From UMGS1279 sp045540715 (lineage in GTDB: Bacteria; Bacillota; Clostridia; Oscillospirales; Acutalibacteraceae), in the NCBI GenBank assembly GCA_045540715.1, contig JAZQHT010000004.1:218076-282075 (forward strand): a stretch of DNA of 64,000 bases. Direction: 5' to 3'. This document shows, in pieces, positions 43,820-52,234 of this stretch (position 1 is the stretch's first letter; every line of letters begins with the position of its first letter). The translations under genes and the position numbers were made by a program. The notes under the pieces were generated by a model. That model saw only the letters and a program-made list of their open reading frames with translations. It searched no databases and had not been told where the DNA came from.

Positions 43820-44062
43820 TTATTCTATTATTTTATACATACTAACAGCATCTTCTTTTTTGGTGCTTTCTTTTAAAGACAACACCTCAATTAAAACGCT
43901 TTTTTGAGCAAATTCAATTGTAATTTTATCGCCAACTTTAACTTCATAAGAAGCGCGTAAAGGCTTGTCCCCCATTTTTACGCGTCCGCTATCACAGGCT
44001 TCGTTTGCGATTGTTCTTCTTTTAATTATGCGGGAAACTTTTAAATATTTATCTAATCTCAT
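43820..44062 (-). CDS. rqcP: RqcP (YabO), S4-domain ribosome quality control factor
   Basis: 80-residue S4-domain protein (MRLDKYLKVSRIIKRRTIANEA pattern, then VGDKITIEFAQKS). RqcP works with RqcH to add alanine tails to stalled nascent chains on 50S subunits. Lies just after the hup terminator, whose T tract runs into its GGTGA ribosome site, so its transcription depends on read-through or an unseen promoter. Confidence 0.93.
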   Translation of the reverse strand: MRLDKYLKVSRIIKRRTIANEACDSGRVKMGDKPLRASYEVKVGDKITIEFAQKSVLIEVLSLKESTKKEDAVSMYKIIE

Positions 44063-44071
44063 ACTTCACCA

Positions 44072-44102
44072 AAAAAACAGGGTTGTTCTAAACGAACAAC
44101 CC
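44072..44102 (-). terminator. Terminator/attenuator after hup
   Basis: Perfect 9-bp stem (44080-44088 with 44094-44102; GGGTTGTTC/GAACAACCC), 5-base loop, T7 on the minus strand, directly before the rqcP ribosome site. It probably lets abundant HU be separated from the weaker downstream genes. Confidence 0.88.
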
Positions 44103-44123
44103 GCTTTATTTTTAAATTAGTTA

Positions 44124-44396
44124 TTATTGGATAGCTTCTTTTAATGCTTTACCGGCTTTAAATGCGGGAGCTTTGGAAGCAGCGATTTTGATGGTTTCGC
44201 CAGTTTTGGGGTTGATACCATTTCTTGCTGCGCGAGCTTTAACTTCGAAAGTACCAAAGCCAACTAATTGAACTTTTTTGCCTGCTTTTAATTCTGCTGC
44301 GATGCTGTCGATAACAGCTACTAATGCTTTGTCAGCGTCTTTCTTAAAAATACCAGCTTTTTCAGCTACTGCTGCGATTAATTCGGTTTTGTTCAT
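44124..44396 (-). CDS. hup: DNA-binding protein HU
   Basis: 90-residue HU/IHF protein: MNKTELIAAVAEKAGIF dimer helix, GFGTFEVKARAARNG and INPKTGETI of the DNA-binding arm, and AFKAGKALKEAI at the end. GGAGG precedes the ATG. A weak hairpin with one bulge (44427-44451) overlaps the mazG stop upstream. Its place between mazG and rqcP is common in Clostridia and absent from B. subtilis. Confidence 0.97.
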   Translation of the reverse strand: MNKTELIAAVAEKAGIFKKDADKALVAVIDSIAAELKAGKKVQLVGFGTFEVKARAARNGINPKTGETIKIAASKAPAFKAGKALKEAIQ

Positions 44397-44450
44397 TTTT
44401 ATATTCCTCCAAAAAATAATAGATATATTTCACAGGTTTTCCTGTTGAAA

Positions 44451-45275
44451 TCACTTTTCTTCTCTTTTTACTTCATCCCAAAGTAAATCGAGTTCTTCTA
44501 AGCTAGCTTTTTGCATATCAATTCCTTTTTTTGTAGCTAGCTGTTCAACCTTCATAAATCTATTAATAAATTTATTGGTTGCACTGTTTAATGCTTCTTC
44601 GGGGTTAGTGTTAATAAAACGAGAAAGGTTTACAACTGCAAAAAGCAAATCTCCTAATTCTATAGAAGCGTTTAGTTCGTTACCCGAATTTACTTCTTTT
44701 GTAACTTCGTTTGCTTCTTCCAACACTTTACTTAATGCGCCGCTAGCTTCATCCCAATCAAAACCCGCCTTTTTAGCGCGACGTTGCACCTTTTCGGCTC
44801 TGAGTAATGCCGGCATAGCTTTTGGTACGGCTAAAAGCGTGTCGGTATAGGATGTTTGCTTTTTTTCTTGCCTTTTAATGCGGTCCCAATTTTGCAAAAT
44901 TTCATCGGTTCCGCTAACCTTTAAATTTTTAAAAACGTGAGGGTGTCTTAAAATCATTTTTTTAGAAATACCATCACAAATATCGTCGAAATTAAATTCA
45001 CCGTTTTCTTCGGCAATGCACGAATTTAACACTATAAGCATGAGCACATCGCCAAGTTCTTCTTTAAGGCCCTCTAGGTTATCTTCTTTAGCGGCATCAA
45101 CCACTTCATAAGTTTCATCAATAAGGCCTGACGTTAATGATTTATGAGTTTGTTCTCTGTCCCACGAACAACCATTTTCGGAACGGAGAATTTTCATAAT
45201 ATTCACTAAATCTTGTATATTATATCTTGACTTTTCGGTTATTTCGCCAATATCTTCTGTATTTATTTTTACCAT
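44451..45275 (-). CDS. mazG: Nucleoside triphosphate pyrophosphohydrolase MazG
   Basis: Housekeeping NTP pyrophosphatase of 274 residues with two MazG domains: the first (about 20-130) has the metal motif LIDETYEVVDAAKEDNLEG then LKEELGDVLM; the second (about 160-260) has EEANEVTKEV and ASIELGDLLFAVVNL. It lacks the tetrapyrrole-methylase domain fused to B. subtilis YabN. I start at the ATG at 45275 because AGGTG lies at proper distance; a GTG nine bases earlier is part of that ribosome site. Confidence 0.93.
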   Translation of the reverse strand: MVKINTEDIGEITEKSRYNIQDLVNIMKILRSENGCSWDREQTHKSLTSGLIDETYEVVDAAKEDNLEGLKEELGDVLMLIVLNSCIAEENGEFNFDDICDGISKKMILRHPHVFKNLKVSGTDEILQNWDRIKRQEKKQTSYTDTLLAVPKAMPALLRAEKVQRRAKKAGFDWDEASGALSKVLEEANEVTKEVNSGNELNASIELGDLLFAVVNLSRFINTNPEEALNSATNKFINRFMKVEQLATKKGIDMQKASLEELDLLWDEVKREEK

Positions 45276-45340
45276 ATTTTTCACCTAAAATCAATAGTTA
45301 TTTTAAGTTTTTTTAGTAAAAATAGCTATTTTTTACTAAA

Positions 45341-47032
45341 TTATCGTAATATTTTTGCCTTTTTTAATAAAGGAACCAATTTTTCACCTTTAGGGAAGGC
45401 CAAAACGTCTTCTTCTGTAAATGCTTGTAATAGCATTAACATACCTAAATATACCATTACCGCAATAAACATTGCAATTAAGGTTGTTAGTGTTTGTCCT
45501 AGGTAATTTGTTAAGAACATATTTACTAAAAATGCCGAAACACCGCAGGTTAAAGCGGCAATTAACGGTTTAAATAATATCTTAAATACTTTTGGTTTAA
45601 CACCCGAATATTTAATAATACAAATCATATTGCTTAAAGCTATATAAATGTAACAACAAAGTGTACCAATTGGTGCACCAATAATATTAATTTGAGGAAT
45701 ACCAACCAAAATAAAGTTTACAACAATTTTAATGGTAGCACCAACCGCTATATTCCTAACCGGTACCCATTGTTTACCAATTGCTTGAAGCATATTATTT
45801 AAAGGCGACATAATGCCCGCAAAAATGGCGGTAGCGCCTAAAATTACTAATATTTTAGTTGAAAGATCAATACTTTTTGCATTGCCATATAAAAGTTTTA
45901 AAACCGGGTTAGATAAGGCCATTAAACCAATACCGCAAGGAATTGCCACAAGGCCTGTTACCTTAACCATACTTTCAATATTTCTTTTTATTTCTTCTTT
46001 ATTGTTTTTAGTCCATGCCATTGCTAAAACGGGAATTGCCGAAACACCAATAACAGAAGTAATTGTTGGAACTAAATTATATAAAGTAAAGGCATAGCCT
46101 TTATATGCACCGTATAGAACGTTTGGAATACCGTCAGCTTTAGTTTCTACAAGCATTTCAGAATACATATTGCGTAACACGTCTTCTGAACTTTTAACAA
46201 CGTTAGAAAGTTGCCATTGAACCATTGCAACGTCTATTAAAGATGCAATATTTGTAACCAATGAACCAAGAACCACCGGAACGCTAATAGCAATTAAGCT
46301 TTTTAAAATTGTTTTACTGCTTTCAGCCGGAGAAGAATCTGCAAGCATTTCTGCGGTAATACTATCCCCTGTTCTTTTATGTCTAAACACCAAATAAATT
46401 GAAGATGCGGCCGTTCCTAACGTAATACCAAGTAATGCGGCGGCCGCTGCAACAGAAGCACTTTCTGCAGTAACGTCTCCGTAATATGCAATAACACCAT
46501 AAGCAAAACCATAACCTAAAATAAGTTTACCGGCCGCTTCAATAATGGTTGAAATTGCGGTTGGGTACATATTTCTAAGGCCTTCATAATAACCGCGATA
46601 TGAAGACATAATACAACAAAACAGAACGCTTGGAGCTATTGCAATCATACCCCAAACTGCGCCTGAATTACGCGTTAATAATATAAACGGATATATAATT
46701 AAAAGCATTAGGAAAAAGCCGGTTAGCCCTGTTACTAAAAATGCTTTTTGCGCAATTTTTAAGGTTTTTCGAACGTCGTTATAACGGTTTTGTTGAACAA
46801 ACTCTGCAGTAATACGAGAAACCGCTACAGGAAGCCCTGCCATAGCTAAAGCGTAAATAGGCAAATAAAGGTCATAGGCTGTAGAATAAAAGCCCATACC
46901 CTCTTCTTCTATTAACCTAGCTAGCGGGATGCGAAATAACGCGCCTAAAATTTTAACTACGGCGGTAGAAACAACCATTATTGCGGCGCCGTATATAAAA
47001 CTTTGACCGTTATTACTTTTCTTCTGTTTCAT
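45341..47032 (-). CDS. SpoVB/YabM-type MOP-family polysaccharide (lipid) flippase
   Basis: 563-residue protein with about 14 membrane helices, of the MATE/MurJ/Wzx superfamily. ARLIEEEGMGFYSTAYDLYLPIYALAMAGLPVAVSR near the N-terminus is the SpoVB/PST signature. B. subtilis SpoVB and YabM flip lipid-linked precursors; YabM sits in front of yabN(mazG) exactly as here. Role in cortex or wall precursor export is inferred. AAGG precedes the ATG. Confidence 0.87.
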   Translation of the reverse strand: MKQKKSNNGQSFIYGAAIMVVSTAVVKILGALFRIPLARLIEEEGMGFYSTAYDLYLPIYALAMAGLPVAVSRITAEFVQQNRYNDVRKTLKIAQKAFLVTGLTGFFLMLLIIYPFILLTRNSGAVWGMIAIAPSVLFCCIMSSYRGYYEGLRNMYPTAISTIIEAAGKLILGYGFAYGVIAYYGDVTAESASVAAAAALLGITLGTAASSIYLVFRHKRTGDSITAEMLADSSPAESSKTILKSLIAISVPVVLGSLVTNIASLIDVAMVQWQLSNVVKSSEDVLRNMYSEMLVETKADGIPNVLYGAYKGYAFTLYNLVPTITSVIGVSAIPVLAMAWTKNNKEEIKRNIESMVKVTGLVAIPCGIGLMALSNPVLKLLYGNAKSIDLSTKILVILGATAIFAGIMSPLNNMLQAIGKQWVPVRNIAVGATIKIVVNFILVGIPQINIIGAPIGTLCCYIYIALSNMICIIKYSGVKPKVFKILFKPLIAALTCGVSAFLVNMFLTNYLGQTLTTLIAMFIAVMVYLGMLMLLQAFTEEDVLAFPKGEKLVPLLKKAKILR

Positions 47033-47044
47033 AAGTAACCTTCT

Positions 47045-47740
47045 TTATTTTATTAGTTCAAATAAAAAGTCTTTGAATATTTCTGCCATACTAGTTTTGT
47101 TAGAATCGTTAACTTCGCGGTAATCCACCGTTGCATCGTCATCTGCACCATCAGAAATTTCTTTAAAACTAACAAACTCTTTGCCCATTTCGTTTGCAAC
47201 AAAAGCAGCCGCCGCCGATTCCATATCGCAAGCGGTAGCAAATAAATCGCGTCTTAAAAACTCGCTGGTTGAATCTTCACAAACAAAACTGTCTCCTGTG
47301 GCAATTCTGCCCATTTTAGCACTTTTATAAACAGATTTTAAGATTTTATTTAATCTTTCACTTGAAGTATAAATATACTCTTGACCGGGTTTTTCGCAAA
47401 CGTCGTAACCAAACACCGAAATATCAAAATCGTGTTCAATAAAGGAAGAACCAATAACAATATCTCCCCTGTTTGCATTAATGCCCCCTGCATAACCAAA
47501 GTTTGCTAAAATATCATTTTCGCTTAAAAGCAAGGCGGCGGCAAAAGCGGTATTAATTTTACCAATACCCGAAAGAACTATATGTACTAATGCGGTATTG
47601 CCGTTATTTTCAATTTTAAAAAGTTTGCCCGGTTTTGTGTTTAGGGGCTTGTCCATAACAAAATATGGTTTTAATATTTCAACTGTTGGATTAAATTCGT
47701 TTTCATCGGCAATAACCACGCCAATTTTAATTTCTTTCAT
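47045..47740 (-). CDS. 5'-methylthioadenosine/S-adenosylhomocysteine nucleosidase-like
   Basis: 231-residue nucleoside phosphorylase-fold protein. FGYAGGINANRGDIVIG corresponds to the GSAGG-type site, CDMESAAAAFVANE holds the ribose-binding Met-Glu pair, and EISDGADDDA holds the catalytic aspartate. These match MTA/SAH nucleosidases (MtnN), which recycle SAM by-products. Divergence leaves futalosine or another purine nucleoside possible as substrate. Sits 4 bases from the zinc-ribbon gene in one operon. Confidence 0.82.
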   Translation of the reverse strand: MKEIKIGVVIADENEFNPTVEILKPYFVMDKPLNTKPGKLFKIENNGNTALVHIVLSGIGKINTAFAAALLLSENDILANFGYAGGINANRGDIVIGSSFIEHDFDISVFGYDVCEKPGQEYIYTSSERLNKILKSVYKSAKMGRIATGDSFVCEDSTSEFLRRDLFATACDMESAAAAFVANEMGKEFVSFKEISDGADDDATVDYREVNDSNKTSMAEIFKDFLFELIK

Positions 47741-47743
47741 AAT

Positions 47744-48097
47744 TTACCTTTCTTGTTTTGCGCCGCAATGGGAACAAAAAGTAACGTTATTTTCTATTTC
47801 CTTGCCGCAACTTGAACAAACGTCTTTACATTTTGCCCTTCTAATTTCGGCTTGAATTTCCCCTATTTCTGCTTTTAAATACTCAATTTGTTCGGTTAAT
47901 TCTTTATAGTTAGAGATATCAAAGTCTTTATTTTTATAAACGGCTTTTCCTAAAGCGGCATAAGCCTTGTTTAGATTATTTTTAAGCCTTGCAAGTTCTA
48001 ACTTTAACTTTTGAACAATTATTGCTTCTTCTGTTCTTTTATAAGCGGCGGTTGCCACTTCTTTTGCTTTATTTAGGGCCACTTCAAAATTATCCAT
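47744..48097 (-). CDS. Coiled-coil zinc-ribbon protein, unknown function
   Basis: 117 residues: a helical, probably coiled-coil region (about 5-88) and a C-terminal zinc ribbon with C-x2-C pairs (CSSCGKEIENNVTFCSHCG). Such small proteins are widespread in Clostridia and lack known function. First gene of the zinc ribbon-mtnN-spoVB-mazG-hup run, behind its own promoter, with AAGGGAG before the ATG. Confidence 0.75.
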   Translation of the reverse strand: MDNFEVALNKAKEVATAAYKRTEEAIIVQKLKLELARLKNNLNKAYAALGKAVYKNKDFDISNYKELTEQIEYLKAEIGEIQAEIRRAKCKDVCSSCGKEIENNVTFCSHCGAKQER

Positions 48098-48128
48098 ATT
48101 TTTGCTCCCTTTTATATTTATTTAAATA

Positions 48129-48157
48129 ATTTTACCACAAAAGCTTAGCATATTCAA
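48129..48157 (-). promoter_or_regulatory. Sigma-A promoter of the zinc ribbon-mtnN-spoVB-mazG-hup run
   Basis: On the minus strand TTGAAT (48157-48152), 17-base spacer, TAAAAT (48134-48129), 31 bases before the first ATG. Confidence 0.6.
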
Positions 48158-48158
48158 G

Positions 48159-49064
48159 TTAGATAAACTCTTGTAACAAAGAGGTTTTGGGCACTAAAGA
48201 AGGGTCAATATCATTAAAAGATTGTAACGCCTTTTGAATTTTAATAGCAGTTTCGTAATTTTCGCTATCTGTAGGTAAATTTTCTAAAAGTTTTAATGCT
48301 ATTTTTTTAAATATGCAAACTTCGTAAGGGTGGAAAGTTACAATGCAAGCATCTGCAGTTTTCTTTAAATGATATAAGTTCTTTTGTTCACCATCTATAA
48401 CCGAAGTCCATAAACGAAGGGTGTTTTTTGCATCTGAACTGCGATAAACCGAGTCGCGACACATCCTTCTAATAAGTCGTAATTCTCTACTTGATAAATA
48501 AACGCTACCGTCTTCATTATAGATGCTTTTATTTAAACTAATGTAAATTTTAAAAAGACTTTCTATTGGCAGATTTTCGTAAATTACAGGGTTAATTGCG
48601 TGAAGCCCTTCAACAATTAAAATACCGCCGTTTGTAATATCAACAATCTGTCTTTCATCGCTTCTTTTATGTTTTAAAAAGTCGAAAACAGGAATATCGG
48701 TTTTACCACAGTCTATGATTTCTTTAAAGGCACGGTGCATTTCTTGTAAGTCCAAGGAATAAACCGACTCAAAATCTGGTTTGCCGTTAGCAAGTAAAGG
48801 CATTTCGTGTTCGCCGCCATAAAAGTTATCTAACGATATGGTTGTAGCAATTTTGCCCCATTTTTTAAGCTCTTTAACCAAAAAAGACGAGGTTGTGGTT
48901 TTACCCGAGCTTGAAGGACCTGCAAGTAAAATTATCTTTTTATTGGGGTCTTTTACAATAAGCTCTACAACGTCGCATATTTTTTGATGATATTCATTTT
49001 CTGTTTCTAAAATGAACTGTGTGGGATTTAAAGCAAGTTCGTTTATTTTATTGACAGTTATCAT
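48159..49064 (-). CDS. Nucleoside kinase (uridine kinase-like, no TGS domain)
   Basis: 301-residue P-loop kinase of the uridine kinase/phosphoribulokinase family: Walker A GPSSSGKT (49-56), TISLDNFY, PVFDFLKHKRSDE and GILIVEGLHAIN (Walker B region). Similar Clostridia proteins carry an N-terminal TGS/threonyl-tRNA synthetase-like region, which is absent here. It overlaps hemZ by 17 bases and is likely co-transcribed with it and mscL. Confidence 0.87.
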   Translation of the reverse strand: MITVNKINELALNPTQFILETENEYHQKICDVVELIVKDPNKKIILLAGPSSSGKTTTSSFLVKELKKWGKIATTISLDNFYGGEHEMPLLANGKPDFESVYSLDLQEMHRAFKEIIDCGKTDIPVFDFLKHKRSDERQIVDITNGGILIVEGLHAINPVIYENLPIESLFKIYISLNKSIYNEDGSVYLSSRELRLIRRMCRDSVYRSSDAKNTLRLWTSVIDGEQKNLYHLKKTADACIVTFHPYEVCIFKKIALKLLENLPTDSENYETAIKIQKALQSFNDIDPSLVPKTSLLQEFI

Positions 49065-50475
49065 TATAAAATTCTCCTATTTTTACTTTTCGACTAATCA
49101 TTTCGTCAAAATCAGAAATATATTCAAAGGGAAATTTGTAATTAAAAATACGCTCAATTTTATTTTCAAAAGGCTTTTTAAGTTTTGTTACAGCCCCTGC
49201 CCCTACCGCTAAAATAGTATGGGTTTCGTCCATAATATATACGTTATATAGGCCTTCAAAACCTTTTTTAGAATAACCTACGTTTTCTAAATTACCGGCT
49301 GTTTTGCTTTGGCGGTATAAATAATATGGGTTATAACCGTTTTGCTCTAAAAGTTCTAACGCGCCGTTAGTCATTAACATAACCTGGTGGCCTTCATAGA
49401 ATTCGTAAAAGGCATCTTTATAAAAGTTTGCCGCACGTTTTATTGATAAGGTGTGTACCGTTATACCTTCAGGATTTAAAGCAATTAAATCTTTTAAAGA
49501 TTTTAAAAAACTTTCGGGTGTATCGGTTGGAAGACCTGCAATAAGGTCGCAATTAATGTTATTAAAACCTAATTCACGCGCCAACTTAAAAGCGGTAACG
49601 AATTCTTCTGCCGTATGGTTTCTTTTACAGGCTAAAAGCACATTATTATTTAAACTTTGTGGGTTAATGCAAATTCTTGTAGCAATATCTTTAACGGCCA
49701 AAAGTTTTTCTTTTGTTGTAGTATCAGGTCGGCCCATTTCAACCGTAAATTCGCGAATATTTGATAAATCGTAATTTTGCTTTAGGGTGTTTGCTATAAC
49801 TTTAAATTCTTCAGCACTTAGCATTGAAGGAGTGCCGCCACCCATATAAACAGTTTCTAAATTAAGATTTAACTCTTTTATGTATTTTGCGGTTTCTATA
49901 AGTTCTTCACAAAGTTTTTCTACGTAAATAGATTTAAGTTCCAAGGCTTTTTTTGTAGCATCAGAAACAAAAGAACAATAACCGCATTTAGAGGGACAAA
50001 ATGGAATTGAAATATATAAGCTAACGCTTTTTTCATTTGAAAGCGAAATAATTGCTTCTTCACTTTTAGCGGTTTTTTCTAATAGTTTAATTTTACTTTC
50101 TTTAACCAAATAATCTTCGGTAAAGGTTTTAACTGCATAATCTTTGCCAAACTGATTAGCTAAAGATATAAAAAGACGCGCCGGTCGAATACCGGTAAGT
50201 AATCCCCACTCGGGCTCAATATTAGAAATTTTTGTAAAGCACAAAAAAACCGCCTTTAAAAGTCCCTTTTCGGCATCAAGATATTCTACTGTATTAGTAG
50301 AAGTTTTACCATCTAAATAAAGGGTGGCGGTTATTGTGTTACCCAAAAATTTGGTAATAAGGTGTCTTTTTTCTTCTGTTTTATAAGAAAATAAAATCTT
50401 TTCAAAAGGTAAAAACAACCTTATTACCTTTTCAGTTTGATATAAATATTCAGTTTTTTCTAAAAAAACCGTCAT
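49048..50475 (-). CDS. hemZ: Oxygen-independent coproporphyrinogen dehydrogenase HemZ
   Basis: Radical SAM protein of 475 residues. A HemZ-specific N-terminal region (1-150, with EPEWGLLTGIRPARL) precedes the radical SAM core; the cluster ligands are C160, C164 and C167 (IPFCPSKCGYCSF), followed by TVYMGGGTPS and TVEMGRPDTTT. In B. subtilis HemZ contributes to anaerobic heme synthesis. No other heme genes are nearby. The ATG shares one base with the mscL stop. Confidence 0.92.
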   Translation of the reverse strand: MTVFLEKTEYLYQTEKVIRLFLPFEKILFSYKTEEKRHLITKFLGNTITATLYLDGKTSTNTVEYLDAEKGLLKAVFLCFTKISNIEPEWGLLTGIRPARLFISLANQFGKDYAVKTFTEDYLVKESKIKLLEKTAKSEEAIISLSNEKSVSLYISIPFCPSKCGYCSFVSDATKKALELKSIYVEKLCEELIETAKYIKELNLNLETVYMGGGTPSMLSAEEFKVIANTLKQNYDLSNIREFTVEMGRPDTTTKEKLLAVKDIATRICINPQSLNNNVLLACKRNHTAEEFVTAFKLARELGFNNINCDLIAGLPTDTPESFLKSLKDLIALNPEGITVHTLSIKRAANFYKDAFYEFYEGHQVMLMTNGALELLEQNGYNPYYLYRQSKTAGNLENVGYSKKGFEGLYNVYIMDETHTILAVGAGAVTKLKKPFENKIERIFNYKFPFEYISDFDEMISRKVKIGEFYNDNCQ

Positions 50476-50927
50476 TATTTATTTTGTTCTTTTAACAAAT
50501 CTCTAATTTCGGTTAAAAGTTCAATGTTTTGGTCAACCTTTGCTTCTTCGGTTGCTTCTTCTGCTGCTTCTTCCTTCTTTTTGAGGTTTTCAGCTGCTTC
50601 TTTAGCTTTCATAAGTATTTTTAATACTACGAAAATTGATAAAGCAATAATTAAAAAGTCAACTACTGTTTGAATAAAGTTGCCGTATGTAAGCGCTGCT
50701 TCAGGAGTAATTTCTACACCGTTTTCAATAACTGCTTGTTTAAACACGTATTTTAATTCTGAAAAATTAACGTTACCTGTAACAAGACTGATTAATGGCA
50801 TAATAATATCGTTAACTAAGCTTGTAACAATTTTACCAAAAGCACCGCCTATAATAACGCCGACTGCCATATCTACTACGTTGCCTTTTAACGCAAAGGC
50901 TTTAAAATCTGCAAAAAACTTTTTCAT
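50475..50927 (-). CDS. mscL: Large-conductance mechanosensitive channel MscL
   Basis: 150-residue pentameric channel that opens under membrane tension to release solutes. FALKGNVVDMAVGVIIGGAFGKIV is the conserved N-terminal helix and TM1; FIQTVVDFLIIALSIFVVLK is TM2; a charged coiled C-terminal helix follows (ENLKKKEEAAEEATEEA). Start at 50927 with GGGGG upstream; an in-frame frame from 50984 would cover the promoter. Leads the mscL-hemZ-kinase operon. Confidence 0.95.
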   Translation of the reverse strand: MKKFFADFKAFALKGNVVDMAVGVIIGGAFGKIVTSLVNDIIMPLISLVTGNVNFSELKYVFKQAVIENGVEITPEAALTYGNFIQTVVDFLIIALSIFVVLKILMKAKEAAENLKKKEEAAEEATEEAKVDQNIELLTEIRDLLKEQNK

Positions 50928-50955
50928 TTTATTTATTCCCCCAATATTTTTTATA

Positions 50956-50984
50956 ATTATAACATATATATTTAATTTATTCAA
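50956..50984 (-). promoter_or_regulatory. Sigma-A promoter of the mscL operon
   Basis: On the minus strand TTGAAT (50984-50979), 17-base spacer, perfect TATAAT (50961-50956). Confidence 0.78.
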
Positions 50985-51015
50985 TAAAAAAAGCGGTACA
51001 GCTTGTGTACCGCTT
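50985..51015 (-). terminator. Terminator of the rpsF-ssb-rpsR operon
   Basis: Perfect 10-bp stem (50991-51000 with 51006-51015; AAGCGGTACA/TGTACCGCTT), 5-base loop, T6 then ATT on the minus strand. Confidence 0.92.
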
Positions 51016-51023
51016 AAAAACTA

Positions 51024-51263
51024 TTAGTCTGCTACGTAAGGAAGTAAAGCAACTTGTCTTGCACGCTTAATTGCAGTTGTAAGATGTCTTTGATGCTTTG
51101 CACATGTACCTGTAACTCTACGAGGTAGAATTTTTGCTCTTTCAGATACAAATTTACGTAATCTTGCTACGTCTTTATAATCAATAACTTCTACACGTTC
51201 TGCGCAGAATTGGCAAACCTTTTTACGAGTTTTTCTACGCATTGGTTTTTCGTTCTTATCCAT
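51024..51263 (-). CDS. rpsR: 30S ribosomal protein S18
   Basis: 79 residues from the ATG at 51263: MDKNEKPMRRKTRKKVCQFC, then DYKDVARLRKFVSERAKILPRR and KHQRHLTTAIKRARQVALLPY, the S18 signature. A zinc-type C-x2-C is kept (CQFC). An in-frame start at 51290 would add nine non-conserved residues. Third gene of the rpsF-ssb-rpsR operon; partner of S6 on the ribosome. Confidence 0.97.
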   Translation of the reverse strand: MDKNEKPMRRKTRKKVCQFCAERVEVIDYKDVARLRKFVSERAKILPRRVTGTCAKHQRHLTTAIKRARQVALLPYVAD

Positions 51264-51358
51264 AACCTTATTCCTTTCTAAAGTCAACAAAACAAAACTT
51301 TAATCAATAATTGAAATAAAGTTTGCTACGACTTTTCTTAAATATTAGTAATTGTTAA

Positions 51359-51775
51359 TTAGAATGGTAGGTCGTCATCATTACCGCTGATTTCTACAAA
51401 ATCGCTTTCACTTGCGTTTGAAAATGAAGGAGCGTCATCATCACTGCTTGCACCAACACTTTTGAAATCTGCGAATTGAACGTTACTTGCAACAACCTCA
51501 TATACAGTACGGTTTTTGCCGTCTTTATCTTGATATCTGCGAGATTGTAAAGAACCTTCAACGGCGATCATTTGACCACGTTTAAAGTACTTAGAAACAA
51601 ATTCTGCACTTGCTCTCCAAGCAACGATATTAATAAAGTCAACCTGTCTTTCTTCGCCACTGCGATATCTGCGTTCTACTGCAATTGAGAAACTGCAAAC
51701 TGCAATACCGGATGAAGTGGTTTTAAGTTCGGGATCTGCTGTTAGTCTTCCTGTTAATACTACTACGTTTAACAT
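51359..51775 (-). CDS. ssb: Single-stranded DNA-binding protein
   Basis: 138-residue SSB: OB fold (MLNVVVLTGRLTADPELK, then FINIVAWRASAEFVSKYFKRG) to about residue 105, a short acidic/Ser linker, and the protein-recruiting tip DDDLPF at the C-terminus. Canonical place between rpsF and rpsR. Confidence 0.98.
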   Translation of the reverse strand: MLNVVVLTGRLTADPELKTTSSGIAVCSFSIAVERRYRSGEERQVDFINIVAWRASAEFVSKYFKRGQMIAVEGSLQSRRYQDKDGKNRTVYEVVASNVQFADFKSVGASSDDDAPSFSNASESDFVEISGNDDDLPF

Positions 51776-51787
51776 ACTTTCAGTCTC

Positions 51788-52069
51788 CTACTTTCTAATG
51801 GTCATAATTCTTAATACGCCATCTGTAATTCTTGCAACACGTTCTAATTCTGTGGGGAAATTAACGTCGCCGTCAAAATTATAAAGAACGTAATAGCCTT
51901 CAGCTTCGTCTTCGATTAAGTAAGCAAGTTTACGCTTACCCCATTCATCGACGCTTACTTCAGTACCGTTCTTTTCAATTAAAGCCTTGAATTTTTCAAC
52001 TAATGTTGCTACGCCTTCTTCACCGTTTTTAAGTGAGAAGATCATCATTGCTTCATATTTTGCTGTCAT
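51788..52069 (-). CDS. rpsF: 30S ribosomal protein S6
   Basis: 94 residues from the ATG at 52069: YEAMMIFSLKNGEEGVATLV, WGKRKLAYLIEDEAEGYYV and DGVLRIMTIRK are S6 features. The ribosome site AAGGAGGTG lies about ten bases upstream and can be paired by the leader. An in-frame start at 52111 falls inside the leader structure. First gene of the operon. Confidence 0.97.
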   Translation of the reverse strand: MTAKYEAMMIFSLKNGEEGVATLVEKFKALIEKNGTEVSVDEWGKRKLAYLIEDEAEGYYVLYNFDGDVNFPTELERVARITDGVLRIMTIRK

Positions 52070-52082
52070 AAGTTCGTCGCAC

Positions 52083-52127
52083 CTCCTTCTGGACAATGTG
52101 GCCCTGAACATTTTTCAGAGCAAGGAG
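52083..52127 (-). promoter_or_regulatory. rpsF leader that can sequester its ribosome site
   Basis: On the minus strand CTCCTT (52127-52122) is complementary to AAGGAG (52088-52083), the rpsF Shine-Dalgarno. Between them a 7-bp hairpin CTCTGAA/TTCAGGG (52120-52114 with 52108-52102) forms, leaving an internal CCACATTGTCCA-type loop. This is consistent with autogenous control by S6:S18, known in many bacteria, though I cannot confirm the exact motif. Confidence 0.6.
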
Positions 52128-52153
52128 CTATATATAAATTTATAGCAAAAGTT

Positions 52154-52182
52154 ATTATAACAAAAATATATTTTTAAGTCAA
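52154..52182 (-). promoter_or_regulatory. Strong sigma-A promoter of rpsF-ssb-rpsR
   Basis: On the minus strand TTGACT (52182-52177), 17-base spacer, perfect TATAAT (52159-52154). Predicts a leader of about 75-80 bases. Confidence 0.87.
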
Positions 52183-52191
52183 GATTTATTT

Positions 52192-52226
52192 AAAAAAATA
52201 TAGCCTAACTAAATAATTAGGCTATA
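52192..52226 (-). terminator. Terminator of the M23 endopeptidase gene
   Basis: Perfect 10-bp stem (52199-52208 with 52217-52226; TATAGCCTAA/TTAGGCTATA), 8-base loop, T7 on the minus strand. Confidence 0.87.
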
Positions 52227-52234
52227 ATTATATA

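Noticed and set aside
44080..44102. GTTC-N5-GAAC symmetry that could be read as a LexA-like box
   Set aside because: It is the terminator stem after hup with a T7 tract; spacing does not fit LexA.
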